From contig CALLMF010000031.1 of the NCBI GenBank assembly GCA_938006335.1, positions 115,835-179,834 on the forward strand: a stretch of 64,000 nucleotides of DNA. The letters are read 5' to 3'. Origin of the DNA: an uncultured Granulosicoccaceae bacterium (GTDB lineage Bacteria > Pseudomonadota > Gammaproteobacteria > Granulosicoccales > Granulosicoccaceae). The notes below the pieces were generated by a model. That model searched no databases. It was not told the DNA's origin and worked only from the letters and a program-made list of their open reading frames with translations. Made by a program: the position numbers and the translations under genes. Shown piece after piece: positions 39,247-48,858 of this stretch (the stretch's first letter is position 1; every line of letters starts with the position of its first letter).

Positions 39247-40625
39247 TCGAGCGCTTGCAGGATCACCGCATCGCGATCGTAGATGTCGTCGTAGTGCACA
39301 AGCGCTCCGTGCTCATCGACATCGACAGTCCAGTACAACAGACCGACGGCAAGCGGCTCCATCAGATTCACCGACAGATTGTCTGCATCGGCGAATAACG
39401 AGCCGACCGCCTGAGCATCAAGCCCGCCGCTATGATCGAGCACGAGTCGCGCAAGTTCATCGGGGTCCTGCACTCTCACACAGCCGTGACTGAACGCGCG
39501 ATCGTCAGCGTCAAACAACTGACGAGACGGGGTATCGTGCAGGTACACGGAGTAAGGGTTGTCGAACAGGAACTTGACGCGCCCCAATGCGTTTTGCTCA
39601 CCCGGCATCTGTACGACATCGTAGGGAAACTCTTCCGCGTCATAGCGTTGCCAGTCGAGCTCCGTGGGTGCGCGCCACTGGCCCTCGGCATCACGTAGTC
39701 GAAAACCTCGCGCAGCAAAAGCCGCAGGGTCGGCACTGGCGTGTTCGAACAGGGAATCCTTGATGATGCTGCGCGGCACGGTCCAGGTCGGATCCAGCAC
39801 GATATCGCGCATCTCGCTGACAAACACCGGCGTTCGGCGATCCTGCTTGCCGACAATGACTTTTGACTGCCACACGCGCTCACCATCGAGGTGCACGCTC
39901 ATGGTGTAGGCAGGAATGTTGACCACGAGGCGATCACCGTCTCCGAGCGCACGCTCAAACCATCGGGCGCGCTCCAGATTCACGCGCAGGGTATCGATCG
40001 CGGCCTTGTCAGGATCGCGGGCAAGCTCGTCCTGCAGGGCCGTTCTGAGTGACCGGTACAGCTCGGTCTTCGGACGCATGTCGCGGATGATCTGCAGCAG
40101 CTCACCCCGATCCATCTGATCCGACAACACATCCAGCACGACCGGCTCCGCGTCCACCCACGCCACTGGCGTTCCCGGCGAGGGCGACAGGCCACGAGCA
40201 TCTGCCCGACCATTGACCAGTCGGTGACCGAAGGCCACCAGTGTGTCTGTCAGGAGTACCTCACGTTCGGCCGGAGTCAGCGGAGAATCCGGATCAAAGG
40301 GATCATCCGGACTTTCGCGCAGCAACTCACCTGCGAGCAAACCATCCGCCTCGCTGGTGGTGAGTGCAGCCCGCAAGTTGACGATACTCGACGCGCTGGT
40401 CCACATCGCTTGCGCCCCGCGCTGTTCGTACCACGCCCGGACAAATCCAGGCTGTCGCAACGACGGCTGATGCCGCTCCAGCGCTCGCTCGATGGCGGTC
40501 GGCTCGACTGGAAACAGCACACGCTCGAGAGCGGCGAGGTCCTCACTCAGCGTAGAAGCTATGGCGGTCGGTGCGATGAGACACGCACACAACAACAGGA
40601 CGAACTTGACTCGGGGCACAACCAT
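39201..40625 (-). CDS. L,D-transpeptidase (YcbB/LdtD type)
   Basis: Periplasmic enzyme that forms 3-3 cross-links in peptidoglycan. A signal peptide (FVLLLCACLIAPTAIAS) is followed by a scaffold domain (residues ~30-260) and the YkuD catalytic domain. The catalytic motif is HDTPSRQLF and, about 20 residues on, FSHGCVRVQDP with the Cys nucleophile. The 474-residue length fits the large YcbB class. The stop lies inside the 3' end of the convergent GTPase gene. Confidence 0.92.
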   Translation of the reverse strand: MVVPRVKFVLLLCACLIAPTAIASTLSEDLAALERVLFPVEPTAIERALERHQPSLRQPGFVRAWYEQRGAQAMWTSASSIVNLRAALTTSEADGLLAGELLRESPDDPFDPDSPLTPAEREVLLTDTLVAFGHRLVNGRADARGLSPSPGTPVAWVDAEPVVLDVLSDQMDRGELLQIIRDMRPKTELYRSLRTALQDELARDPDKAAIDTLRVNLERARWFERALGDGDRLVVNIPAYTMSVHLDGERVWQSKVIVGKQDRRTPVFVSEMRDIVLDPTWTVPRSIIKDSLFEHASADPAAFAARGFRLRDAEGQWRAPTELDWQRYDAEEFPYDVVQMPGEQNALGRVKFLFDNPYSVYLHDTPSRQLFDADDRAFSHGCVRVQDPDELARLVLDHSGGLDAQAVGSLFADADNLSVNLMEPLAVGLLYWTVDVDEHGALVHYDDIYDRDAVILQALDQFAPPPSLDRLSGS

Positions 40626-40728
40626 CGACAGGCGAGAGGCTCAAAAGGAACGTCTGCCGGCAGCACTATTCGAGCCCCGTGGTCATCCACCTGCGATGAT
40701 GGGCTGGCTGTAATGCGTCAGTCGTGGA

Positions 40729-41109
40729 TCAGTTCACATCCACGGCGGCGGCCATCAAGGCATCACGCGGCACGATGCGCGTGGCGGCCTCATTGGTGGC
40801 AGCAGCACGGACGCCGGGCGCATAACCGGCTTGCCAGGCCTCAAGCCAGCGTGACGCGCACAGACACCAGCTGTCACCCGGCTTGAGCCCAGGAAAACCG
40901 TACTCTGGCCGGGGCGTGATCAGGTCGTTGCCTCGGGACGCGGAGAAGGTCAGGAAGCGCTCGGTGAGTATCGCGCACACGGTATGCGATCCGAGATCCT
41001 GTGGGCCGGTGCGGCAACATCCGTCGCGATGGAATCCGGTCATCGGATCCAGGCTGCACGACTCCAGCGCTTCTCCCAGGAGATTACGTGGTGTGGTTTG
41101 ACCGCTCAT
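40729..41109 (-). CDS. DUF2237 family protein
   Basis: A 126-residue protein matching DUF2237 over its full length: NLLGEALESCSLDPMTGFHR, DGCCRTGPQDLGSHTVCAIL, FSASRGNDLITPRPEYGFPG and LKPGDSWCLCASRWLEA. The conserved cysteines suggest metal or substrate binding, but no function is established. It lies 4 bases after the carboxymuconolactone-decarboxylase-like gene, probably in one operon. Confidence 0.92.
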   Translation of the reverse strand: MSGQTTPRNLLGEALESCSLDPMTGFHRDGCCRTGPQDLGSHTVCAILTERFLTFSASRGNDLITPRPEYGFPGLKPGDSWCLCASRWLEAWQAGYAPGVRAAATNEAATRIVPRDALMAAAVDVN

Positions 41110-41113
41110 GACA

Positions 41114-41626
41114 TCAGCTGCCTGTGTCGTTGATGTGATTTGCGACGTTGGTAAAGAAGATTGCCGACATCGCCATCGCGATATCCATCAGGGCGGCGTC
41201 CCCGACTCCAGCGTCGCGTGCCTGATTGATCAGTGCGTCAGGCACGGTACCGGGCGACTCGAGCAAGACGTTGACGATGGCAAGCATGGCGTTCAAGCGC
41301 TGATCGGCCACGGCCTGCCCTTCTCGTATCGCGGTAATCGCATCGCTGTCCAGGCCAGCCGCGCGCGCCTTGACCCGATGCGTCGCCACGCAGAACGCGC
41401 ATTTGTTGAGCGTGCTGACCCGCAACTTGATCGCCTCGATTTCACGCAGCTCAAGTGCCCCGTTCTGCAGGGCGTGCTCCATCGACAGATAGGCGCGCAA
41501 GGCGGGCTCGCTCGCAGCGAATTGCAGCCAGACATCAGCGAGAGGGCCTCGCTCCAACACCGGACTCAATGCCTCGAGCGTGTCGCTCTCGAGAGAATCC
41601 TGCTTTCGGGTAGTGAGTCGGGCCAC
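41114..41626 (-). CDS. Carboxymuconolactone decarboxylase/AhpD-like family protein
   Basis: A ~170-residue all-helical protein. The AhpD-type CxxC-x3-H motif (LNKCAFCVATHRVKARAAG, about residue 75) suggests peroxidase or thiol-redox activity rather than decarboxylation. I chose GTG at 41626 because VARLTTRKQ resembles the usual N-terminus. A longer frame upstream has no family features. Clustered with the DUF2237 gene. Confidence 0.8.
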   Translation of the reverse strand: MARLTTRKQDSLESDTLEALSPVLERGPLADVWLQFAASEPALRAYLSMEHALQNGALELREIEAIKLRVSTLNKCAFCVATHRVKARAAGLDSDAITAIREGQAVADQRLNAMLAIVNVLLESPGTVPDALINQARDAGVGDAALMDIAMAMSAIFFTNVANHINDTGS

Positions 41627-41780
41627 GAGATGAAATCCATGCCTTGAACGGTGCCTGCCAGCATGCCACAGGCACCGCGAAAGGCACGATTGGCACCACA
41701 TGCATCCACGGTAATCTCCATGCCGGTACGGTTGCTGCAATGTGAAGCGTTCGATTCACGCGCGCTCACAGAGGTAACCG

Positions 41781-43124
41781 ATGCCGCACACAAGAAATCC
41801 ACGCGTCCTTGTTGCCAGTGTCACCGCTGTGACGGCCGCACTGCTCACGACTCCGGCCAGCGCATTCGATGCGCGCTCGATTGCCCTCGGTGGCTCCACT
41901 GTGGCCAACGGGCTTGGCGTACACGGCGCCATCGACAATCCCGCTTCCCTCGCCGCGGCCAATCGCCGTGGACAGACGGCGATGTTCCTGATCGGTGGCG
42001 CGCTGGACGCCCGCGATCACGGCAACGTGGTCGAAACCTTGACGGACAGCGACATCGAGAACCTCGTTGACGATCTGGAAACCGAGATCGATGAACTATC
42101 CGGCTCGCAAGTCTCGGACGACTGCACAGGCGCAGGCTTCATTGCTAACGATGACGACACGGTCTGCGTGACCGGTACGGCTGCGCTTGCAGGCCTGTCT
42201 GCACAAGCTCTGGATACCGCCAACGCCATCGACGGACAGAAAACCGCGGCCCTCGGCGAAAGCGCTCTCGGCTTTGCGGTCACAAGCACTCCCATCCCCT
42301 TCGCCATTCACACCGGGGCGCGAGCCACGGGCTACGGCGTGGCAAGCATCACCGATGGCGATCGCGAATACGTCAACGCCTTTGTCGGCGTGCTCGCAGA
42401 CGACGTGCTGACACTCGGCGAGATTCGCGACAGCGAACAGTTCACCGTGACCGGTACCACGGTCGATGTCACGGAGCCGGAAGACGTGATTACCTCCAAT
42501 GGAGAGGTTGCTGCGATGTCTCGTGTGCACTTCGGCTTCAGCGTGGCGACCAGCGTGGAGATCGCAGCCTATTCACTCGACATTGGCGTGACCCCGCGAT
42601 TCTCACGCCTGACGGCCTACGGCCTCAATGCCGAACTCGTTGATTCGTTTGAAGACGATGTCGACAGCATCGGCGACCAGTTCGAAGACAGCAAGACCGA
42701 GGAAAGCAGCGTGAGCTTTGACCTCGGCGTATCCACGGACCTGCCGACCCTGCCACTGCGCATCTCGGCGGTCGTGCACAACGTGATCCCCGAATCCATT
42801 ACGACCAATACCGGTTTTGAATTCGAGACGACACCCCAGCTGTTGGCCGGTGTGCTGCATCAGCGAGAACGCCTGAGCTTCATGGCAAGCCTTGCCCTGA
42901 ACTCTGCAAGCGTCGACGGTATCGAGACCCAACCCGTCGCACTGGGTGTCGAGTTTGCCAGTGGCCCCTTCGCCTTGCGCGGAGGCATCAGTGCTGATCT
43001 CGGCCGCGATGATGATGCCGTTGCCTTGTCAGCAGGTTTCAAACTCGGCCCACTGGAAGTGGGTGGGCGCCTCGCCGGGCTCAACAGCGGGCAGATTGGT
43101 GCCCAGATAGCATTCGGATTCTAG
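41781..43124 (+). CDS. TraF-like (PF13729-type) outer-membrane beta-barrel protein
   Basis: A 447-residue exported protein. The signal peptide (VLVASVTAVTAALLTTPASA) is followed by FDARSIALGGSTVANGLG and an IDNPASLAAANRR motif, the pattern of TraF_2/PorV-like barrels. The rest alternates in beta-strand fashion and ends with QIGAQIAFGF, a C-terminal Phe typical of outer-membrane barrels. No conjugation genes are near, so the TraF name does not imply transfer. A GAGG ribosome site precedes the ATG. Confidence 0.78.
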   Translation: MPHTRNPRVLVASVTAVTAALLTTPASAFDARSIALGGSTVANGLGVHGAIDNPASLAAANRRGQTAMFLIGGALDARDHGNVVETLTDSDIENLVDDLETEIDELSGSQVSDDCTGAGFIANDDDTVCVTGTAALAGLSAQALDTANAIDGQKTAALGESALGFAVTSTPIPFAIHTGARATGYGVASITDGDREYVNAFVGVLADDVLTLGEIRDSEQFTVTGTTVDVTEPEDVITSNGEVAAMSRVHFGFSVATSVEIAAYSLDIGVTPRFSRLTAYGLNAELVDSFEDDVDSIGDQFEDSKTEESSVSFDLGVSTDLPTLPLRISAVVHNVIPESITTNTGFEFETTPQLLAGVLHQRERLSFMASLALNSASVDGIETQPVALGVEFASGPFALRGGISADLGRDDDAVALSAGFKLGPLEVGGRLAGLNSGQIGAQIAFGF

Positions 43125-43142
43125 TGGTCAGAACACCGCTTT

Positions 43143-43165
43143 GCGGGCTCAGCCATCGAGCCCGC
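43143..43165. terminator. Stem-loop between convergent genes
   Basis: GCGGGCTC, a 7-base loop and GAGCCCGC form a perfect 8-bp stem across the end of the spermidine synthase-like gene, about 20 bases after the TraF-like stop. It lacks T runs on both sides, so termination is only possible. Confidence 0.4.
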
Positions 43166-43895
43166 GAAGCCCTTGCCGCACGCAGGTTCTGGCATGACGC
43201 CGCGTCACCGCAGGAATGTCAGCCAGATCCAGTCGACGCGACCAGTCCCTCGAATGCAAGGGCGCGCGCGACAGCACACCGATCGCATTGTGGTAACTCG
43301 GTAGAGACCAACGCCTGCCGTATCGGAAGCCTGCGGCCCGGAAGACCGGCACCGCCCGCTGCAACTCACGGCCATCAATGGCATTGACGATCAGCAAGCC
43401 ATCGTCGTGCAAGGCATCCGCAAGCTCTTCCACCCAGGCATCGTCGAGCGCGACTGCCCTCTCCGGTTCGCCATCGGCGTGGCCAAACAGATCATCAATC
43501 ACGATATCGGCACGCTGTTGCCGAGGGCGGCTTCTCATCCAGCGAATCGCGTCATCGCACAGCAAGGTGTCGGCAGGCACCCCGAACCACTGCTGCGCAA
43601 TATCGATGTGCACAGGATCAATCTCTACGCCCGTAACACGCGCCTCCGGCAACAAACAGCCGAGTTGCTGAATGACGGCTCCGCCACCCACGCCCAGCAA
43701 CAGGACGTCCTCGACGGACTCAGGTGAGCGATACAGAACCGGCAGACTCAGACAGTCCCATACGCCACCGGCAAACGGCCGGTCCGCGTTCCATTGACTA
43801 TGAAAGACGCTGTTGCTGTACAAGCGCACGGATTGGCCATGCTGCCGGACGCTATAACGGGTGCCATCGACATCGGCTTGCCAGAGGACGGACAT
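43149..43895 (-). CDS. Spermidine synthase-like SAM-binding protein
   Basis: A 248-residue class I methyltransferase-fold protein. It has the nucleotide motif VLLLGVGGGAVIQQLG near residue 65, VTGVEIDPVHIDIAQQWFG and the acidic IVIDDLFGH. This is the PABS (polyamine synthase) pattern, but typical gate residues for putrescine are not evident. It may be a methyltransferase or an aminopropyl transferase-like protein of unknown substrate. Confidence 0.75.
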   Translation of the reverse strand: MSVLWQADVDGTRYSVRQHGQSVRLYSNSVFHSQWNADRPFAGGVWDCLSLPVLYRSPESVEDVLLLGVGGGAVIQQLGCLLPEARVTGVEIDPVHIDIAQQWFGVPADTLLCDDAIRWMRSRPRQQRADIVIDDLFGHADGEPERAVALDDAWVEELADALHDDGLLIVNAIDGRELQRAVPVFRAAGFRYGRRWSLPSYHNAIGVLSRAPLHSRDWSRRLDLADIPAVTRRHARTCVRQGLRGLDG

Positions 43896-43941
43896 CTAGA
43901 ACAGAGACCCGGAACTGCAAGCAGCAACTACCTGCGGCCCA

Positions 43942-44529
43942 TCAGCTCAAGACCATCGGCGAGACGCCGATCAGGAATCGGTGAGCCCAGGCCACGAACA
44001 CGACCCAGACAACCACGCCAATGGCAATAGTCCGCACCGTTGCAACCGTGCCGCCGGCAGACACGCGAACGACCGCATCACGACGGTCACGTCGGCGCGA
44101 GGCGGTGTACAGGAAGACAGCCCAGAACAAGAAGCTGCCGAACAGGACGATGTCTGCAAGACCCCCGTTGACCAGCAGATGGGCAAACGCCCAGATCTTT
44201 ACACCCGCCGCCATCGGATGCCCGACCGCTGCACGGATCGGATTGTTGGGTCCCTGGGATGCCACCAGAAGGACAAACGAAATCAGCGTGAGCAACCAGG
44301 CGACGTAGGTCAGTGATGCCGGCGGGCTCCACAACCACGGTGCTGTTTGCCGTGCCTGTCCGTAGCCGTAGACGATCAGCACGAGACCGACGAGCGACAC
44401 GACGGAATACATCGCCTTCCAGGCGTTGTCGCCGCGACGTTCGATAAAGCCTGCGCGCCACTGTTCGGCCAGTAGCCGCGTCAGGTGCATACCGAGAAAC
44501 AGGATCAAACCGCAAATCAGAATCAGCAT
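43942..44529 (-). CDS. NnrU family membrane protein
   Basis: A 195-residue membrane protein with about six helices. The N-terminus ILICGLILFLGMHLTRLLAE, then YSVVSLVGLVLIVYGYGQAR, NNPIRAAVGHPMAAGVKIWA and FAHLLVNGGLADIVLFGSFL are characteristic. NnrU was first linked to denitrification but is also found without it, and no denitrification genes are seen here. It relates distantly to isoprenylcysteine-methyltransferase-type membrane folds. Confidence 0.92.
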   Translation of the reverse strand: MLILICGLILFLGMHLTRLLAEQWRAGFIERRGDNAWKAMYSVVSLVGLVLIVYGYGQARQTAPWLWSPPASLTYVAWLLTLISFVLLVASQGPNNPIRAAVGHPMAAGVKIWAFAHLLVNGGLADIVLFGSFLFWAVFLYTASRRRDRRDAVVRVSAGGTVATVRTIAIGVVVWVVFVAWAHRFLIGVSPMVLS

Positions 44530-44571
44530 GGCAAGCGTCCAGGTAGCGTGCCGTGCATGGTAACGCGATTG

Positions 44572-45048
44572 TCAGCCGGTACTCTGGTGGGCATGCTCCG
44601 CGCGGTGCTTAGCCTGCATGAAATCGCGGTGCTTCAAATACAGAAGATCGCTGAGCGTACGAATTCTCTGCTCTTCGTAGCGATCAAGATCGCCATCGGC
44701 AAAGGCCACGCGCCACATGTTCTCGACCAGAGCGATACGCCCCGCCTTGTCAAAGCGATCATTCACCAGACGTACATGCGCGTGCAGGCTGACCACCGCA
44801 TCCGCATCGGAAATGGACGCCTCGATCAGTGTATCGATGTCGTCACGCGACAAGCTCGAGATGCTCTCGATCGCGGTCGCGATGGCATCCAGCTCCGACG
44901 CTTCTATCGATTGATCGGAGCGCGCCACCTCGATCAGCAGCAGTGCCGCGACCCGCTCGATCTCCTGCGAATCGACGCCACTGCTGTCGGTACCGGACCC
45001 ACTCCCCTGCAGACTCGACTCGAGCTGCTTCAACCACTCACCAATCAT
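44572..45048 (-). CDS. TerB family tellurite resistance-like protein
   Basis: A 158-residue helical protein of the TerB/DjlA N-terminal fold. Paired motifs are VARSDQSIEASELDAIATAI and VAFADGDLDRYEEQRIRTLS, each with acidic metal-binding positions. The start MIGEWLKQLE is preferred. The stand-alone form suggests a general stress or membrane role rather than a ter operon. It ends 42 bases before the NnrU start. Confidence 0.87.
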   Translation of the reverse strand: MIGEWLKQLESSLQGSGSGTDSSGVDSQEIERVAALLLIEVARSDQSIEASELDAIATAIESISSLSRDDIDTLIEASISDADAVVSLHAHVRLVNDRFDKAGRIALVENMWRVAFADGDLDRYEEQRIRTLSDLLYLKHRDFMQAKHRAEHAHQSTG

Positions 45049-45055
45049 CGCAGTA

Positions 45056-46438
45056 CTACTGTCTGATGACCTCGGCACGACGGTTCAAGGCGCGGCCTTG
45101 TACCGTGGCGTTGGAACTGACGGGTTGCTGTTCGCCATAACCACGCGTTGTCATGCGCGATGCGTCGATGCCTGCATCGAGCAGGTACTGATAGACCGCC
45201 GCTGCACGGCGCTCCGACAGGGCCTGGTTGTATTCGTCCGTACCGACCGAATCGGCGTGTCCATCAATCACCAGCAAGGAATCCGTATCGCGCTCCTGCG
45301 CGATGAGGGCATCCAGGCGAGCACGGGCATCGACATTCAACAACGACTTGTCAAAGGCAAACAATCCGGTCGCAAGCAACGCAGGCCCCGTCGGCGCTTG
45401 AGGCTCGGGCTGCGGCTCGACAGGCGCCACGGGCGTCGGTGTCGGCGGTGGTGCAGTTCGCGCGACCGGTGCCGCAGGCACATGACCGAATCGCTTGAGT
45501 ACCGACACACTCGCGTACTGCACATCGCTGTCGTAGCTCGAGATGTCGGCACGCAAGGCAACGCCATTGGAGAACCCATACTCAAGACCGGCGCCAAAAC
45601 TGACATGCGCGTCGTAGTCCTTGTCATACGGGATGTTGGAGTCGTTGTTCAAACCACCGGCTCCGGCACTCAGGTACAGCGACAAACCTTCTCGGCGCCA
45701 GAGACCCTCGCTTTCGTCTCGTGCAGTGAACAGGCCCGAGCGGCTGTTGAACAGGTAGGCGATGGCGTTCAATCCATAGACTTGATAATCAACATCACCG
45801 ACGGGGTCTCCCAGAAAATCGATGCCGGCCGAACCCAGTTCGGCGAAGTAGATTTCTGCGGACAACCAGCGCGTCAGGTCATATCCCGCGTAGACATGAA
45901 CACCGGTATCGGTCTTGTCTCCCACGGTCAGCGCATCGCTGTAGGAGCGCGGCTCCAGATGCGACACACCTGCCCCGATGCCGAGATAGAAACGACGCGT
46001 AAAGCCTGCGCCATCGGCAGCAGCGGCACCGCCGCTCGCGGCCGCAGCCTGATAACCCACACCGATGGACGGCACGGCATCGTCGGGGATGAGCGACAAC
46101 GCCAGCTGCGGATCAGCTGCGAGCGCGCGCGCTCCGAGCGACAGCCGAGTGTTCAGCAGTCGCGTGGCTGAAAGATCGCCAGCAGGTAGCGACGACTGAC
46201 CGGCCGCCACGGAAAGCGACGCACCATCAAGCACGGGCAGATCGGCTGTAGCGACTGCTGCCGGTGCGTCAGCCTCAGGCTGTATCCAGGTAACCCGCGG
46301 AGTACCAAACTGCGTGTCACTGAATGCGATCGACAAGACGCCGAGGCCACTGGCGAGAGTCACACCCGCACAGCACGCAACCATGCGACGTCTCGCTCTG
46401 CGTTGCGAGCGTCTTGACCATCCTCTTGAGCGGCTCAT
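45056..46438 (-). CDS. OmpA-like outer-membrane protein (barrel plus peptidoglycan-binding domain)
   Basis: A 460-residue protein. A basic N-terminus (SRRSQRRARRR) and signal helix (MVACCAGVTLASGLGVLSIA) come first. An OmpA-type barrel spans residues ~150-330 (YLGIGAGVSHLEPRS, GVHVYAGYDLTRWLSAEIYF). A proline hinge (APPPTPTPVAPVEPQPEP) leads to the OmpA domain with IDGHADSVGTDEYNQALSER and LNRRAEV. The start overlaps the stop of the large surface protein as ATGA, suggesting joint expression and perhaps assembly of the pair. Confidence 0.88.
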   Translation of the reverse strand: MSRSRGWSRRSQRRARRRMVACCAGVTLASGLGVLSIAFSDTQFGTPRVTWIQPEADAPAAVATADLPVLDGASLSVAAGQSSLPAGDLSATRLLNTRLSLGARALAADPQLALSLIPDDAVPSIGVGYQAAAASGGAAAADGAGFTRRFYLGIGAGVSHLEPRSYSDALTVGDKTDTGVHVYAGYDLTRWLSAEIYFAELGSAGIDFLGDPVGDVDYQVYGLNAIAYLFNSRSGLFTARDESEGLWRREGLSLYLSAGAGGLNNDSNIPYDKDYDAHVSFGAGLEYGFSNGVALRADISSYDSDVQYASVSVLKRFGHVPAAPVARTAPPPTPTPVAPVEPQPEPQAPTGPALLATGLFAFDKSLLNVDARARLDALIAQERDTDSLLVIDGHADSVGTDEYNQALSERRAAAVYQYLLDAGIDASRMTTRGYGEQQPVSSNATVQGRALNRRAEVIRQ

Positions 46439-48672
46439 AACGCGCGCTCCGATACCGCGAGCGCCCGGGACGTCCGCAAGCCCCTCGACGTTGCGTACGC
46501 AGACACCAGCAACAACAGAGCAAACAAGGTCTGCCACGACAATGCGCCAAGACCCGACCCATGCACACCGGTCTCCAGACGCAGATCTCCGCAGTTGACG
46601 CCAGAGGCCTCGCACTCACTGAAATCGTTCAGGCCGTTGTTGTTGATATCGCTGTAGCGCTCTACCTCTACCGTGACCGTGCCGCTGGCTTGAGTACCGT
46701 CAGCATCTTCCACGGTGTACACGAACGAATCATCGCCGTAGAAACCCTCGTTGGGTGTGTACACGATGGTGTCGCCGACAATCTCTATCGTCGCATTGGG
46801 GCTATCGCCCACCGAGACGATCGTCAAGCCATCGCCAACCGCGTCCGTGTCGTTGTCGAGTACGGGAGCCACGAGGGTGTCACCCTGGTTGATCACGTAA
46901 CTGTCGCCAACCGCCGCAGTTACCGACTCGTCCTGAAAGTCAGGTCCAGTGGCAGGATCGCCTCCATCGGTCGAGCCTGAATCGTCGGCTCCAGCGTCAG
47001 TGGCACCGGCGTCGGTCGCACCAGCGTCCGTAGCGCCTGCATCGTCAGTACCGGAATCACTGGCACCCGCATCACTTGCACCTGCATCGCTTGCACCTGC
47101 ATCGCTTGCACCCGCATCGCCTGCACCCGCATCGCCTGCACCTGCATCACTCGCACCGGCATCACTTGCACCGGCATCACTTGCACCGGCGTCATCGGCA
47201 CCCGAGTCGTCGGCGCCAGCATCGTCAGCACCACTTCCCGAGTCAGCACCACCGTCTTCCCCACCCGCTGGAGACTGCGCGTCGACAAACGCAAAGTTGA
47301 CGTCATCCGCGTCGTTCAGGCCGATGGATATCGGCGCGGGGTTATCGCCTTCTGCGACGACCAGACCACCGGGAATATCCGGATCCGTCTCGTCGATGAC
47401 GACCAGATAGTCTCCGTCTGCGAGGCCAGGCAGTTGAAAGGCACCGTCCGGGCCGCTGTCAATGGGGTCATGCAGCGGAACATCCACTGAGGGGTCGAGC
47501 ATGCCATCGCCATCGACGTCTAAGTACACCACGATGCCAATGCCACCAATACCGGCATCGCCTTCGTTGAACGCGCCGTTGCCATCGTCATCGAGAAACA
47601 CCTGACCGGAGGCAATGCTGAGTGAATCAGCGAGGAAGTAACCTGCCAGACCGCCGTACACATCGGCATCGTCACCGAATACGCCGCTACTGGTGTCATA
47701 GGTATCGTCAGGAAAGGTCGCCGGATCCGTCAATACATGAAGGCTGGCATCGACATCGTCAGCAAACAATGAGAAACCGTAGTACCGCTGCGCGTTCTGC
47801 AGCCCGAGCGCCTCTGTTGAGACAAACGCCATGGTCACGAACTCATTGGACAGCTCGGTGACGGTCGGAAAGCCCTGCGGGCTCAGGAAACTGTTTTGCA
47901 GGAACGCATAGTCGTGCTCGAGATCGGTCTCGCCATAACAAATGGCCCCGGCTTCGCACCCGACGGGGTTGACGCGTACCAGCGGCCCATAGCGTGACGG
48001 CTGACCGAATACGTCGAGCTCGAGGATTGCCGCCATCTGCAGCGGATTGTTGCCACGCTTCTCACCCACCGCATGACCGGCACGATCGACAGCCGCGCCG
48101 TCAATGGGTGCGAGCAGGCCCGAATCAAAAATGAAATCGGCACGCTCGACGTTCTTGGCGTCCGGCTCGATGTTGGAAAACAGATCCACGGCACCGCGGT
48201 TGATCGTGCGACTGGCGAGCAACTCGGCCATGTCGCAGTTGCCGGTACCGGAACCATCACCGGGATAGTCGGCCGCGAGGGTAAAGCCCTGGTCGTCGAG
48301 CCGTTCGACCATGACGCCACACGGATTGCCGCTGGTGACGCCAGCAATGTCATCCAGTCGCAACTCAACGCGACTGATGGCGTCGGCATAGTCGTGGCGT
48401 TCGCCGTTGACGACCAAAGCCGTCATGACCTCGTTATTGCCCATCCCCCAGGTGTAGGTCTGCCCCTCCACCGTATAGCGTGTCGGCGTAGCCGGGCGCG
48501 GATCGACCAGCACGCGCTCCACTTCACCGGCCGCAAGCGCCACGGCGCAGTAGGCCATGGACAAGGAGAGTACGCCAAGCGGTGCACGCCATGCGCCTCG
48601 GGCGACTGTGGAAGCTTCACTCGTAGACTTCATGTGTAAAGCGCCACTGATTGACCGAATGTGATCAGACAT
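46435..48672 (-). CDS. Large surface protein: SdrD-B-like, Asp-Ala-Gly repeats, Ig-like domain, CTERM-like tail
   Basis: A ~745-residue exported protein. The signal peptide ends near [11 protein letters not shown] ~300-residue N-terminal domain binds no known ligand. Then come an SdrD-B-like domain ([20 protein letters not shown]), ~90 residues of pentapeptide repeats ([10 protein letters not shown]), a cadherin/VCBS-like Ig domain ([20 protein letters not shown]) and a terminal SGLGALSW, hydrophobic helix and Arg cluster (TSRGLRTSR). The tail looks like a protein-sorting signal. ATG at 48672 has a GGGAG site six bases before; 48633 is an alternative. Confidence 0.75.
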   Translation of the reverse strand: MSDHIRSISGALHMKSTSEASTVARGAWRAPLGVLSLSMAYCAVALAAGEVERVLVDPRPATPTRYTVEGQTYTWGMGNNEVMTALVVNGERHDYADAISRVELRLDDIAGVTSGNPCGVMVERLDDQGFTLAADYPGDGSGTGNCDMAELLASRTINRGAVDLFSNIEPDAKNVERADFIFDSGLLAPIDGAAVDRAGHAVGEKRGNNPLQMAAILELDVFGQPSRYGPLVRVNPVGCEAGAICYGETDLEHDYAFLQNSFLSPQGFPTVTELSNEFVTMAFVSTEALGLQNAQRYYGFSLFADDVDASLHVLTDPATFPDDTYDTSSGVFGDDADVYGGLAGYFLADSLSIASGQVFLDDDGNGAFNEGDAGIGGIGIVVYLDVDGDGMLDPSVDVPLHDPIDSGPDGAFQLPGLADGDYLVVIDETDPDIPGGLVVAEGDNPAPISIGLNDADDVNFAFVDAQSPAGGEDGGADSGSGADDAGADDSGADDAGASDAGASDAGASDAGAGDAGAGDAGASDAGASDAGASDAGASDSGTDDAGATDAGATDAGATDAGADDSGSTDGGDPATGPDFQDESVTAAVGDSYVINQGDTLVAPVLDNDTDAVGDGLTIVSVGDSPNATIEIVGDTIVYTPNEGFYGDDSFVYTVEDADGTQASGTVTVEVERYSDINNNGLNDFSECEASGVNCGDLRLETGVHGSGLGALSWQTLFALLLLVSAYATSRGLRTSRALAVSERAL
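46978..47241 (-). repeat. Tandem 15-bp repeat coding for DAG(A/S) pentapeptides
   Basis: About 17 imperfect copies of a 15-base unit encode [15 protein letters not shown] or DSGAD inside the surface-protein gene (roughly residues 477-565). The frame is kept because the unit is a multiple of three. Nearly identical neighbouring copies point to recent slippage, so length may vary between strains. Confidence 0.9.
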
Positions 48673-48858
48673 CTGAACTCCCATCTGAAAACGTGAAAAG
48701 GGAAACGCCCTGTGCGCCAGCATTATCCGCCTGCGCGTGCCCTGGGCCCATGATGGTGCCCGCAGACGAGGTCGACGGATACCGGTCCCATGACCAGATG
48801 GGCAAGAAAATGCCAATCCCTTCACAGAAGACCGCATGTTACAACGATGCCGAGGGCG

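Noticed and set aside
41781..43124. Part of a conjugation system (TraF name)
   Set aside because: Only the barrel family matches. There are no other transfer genes or relaxase in the window.
46978..47241. CRISPR-like array
   Set aside because: The repeats are contiguous 15-base coding units without spacers.
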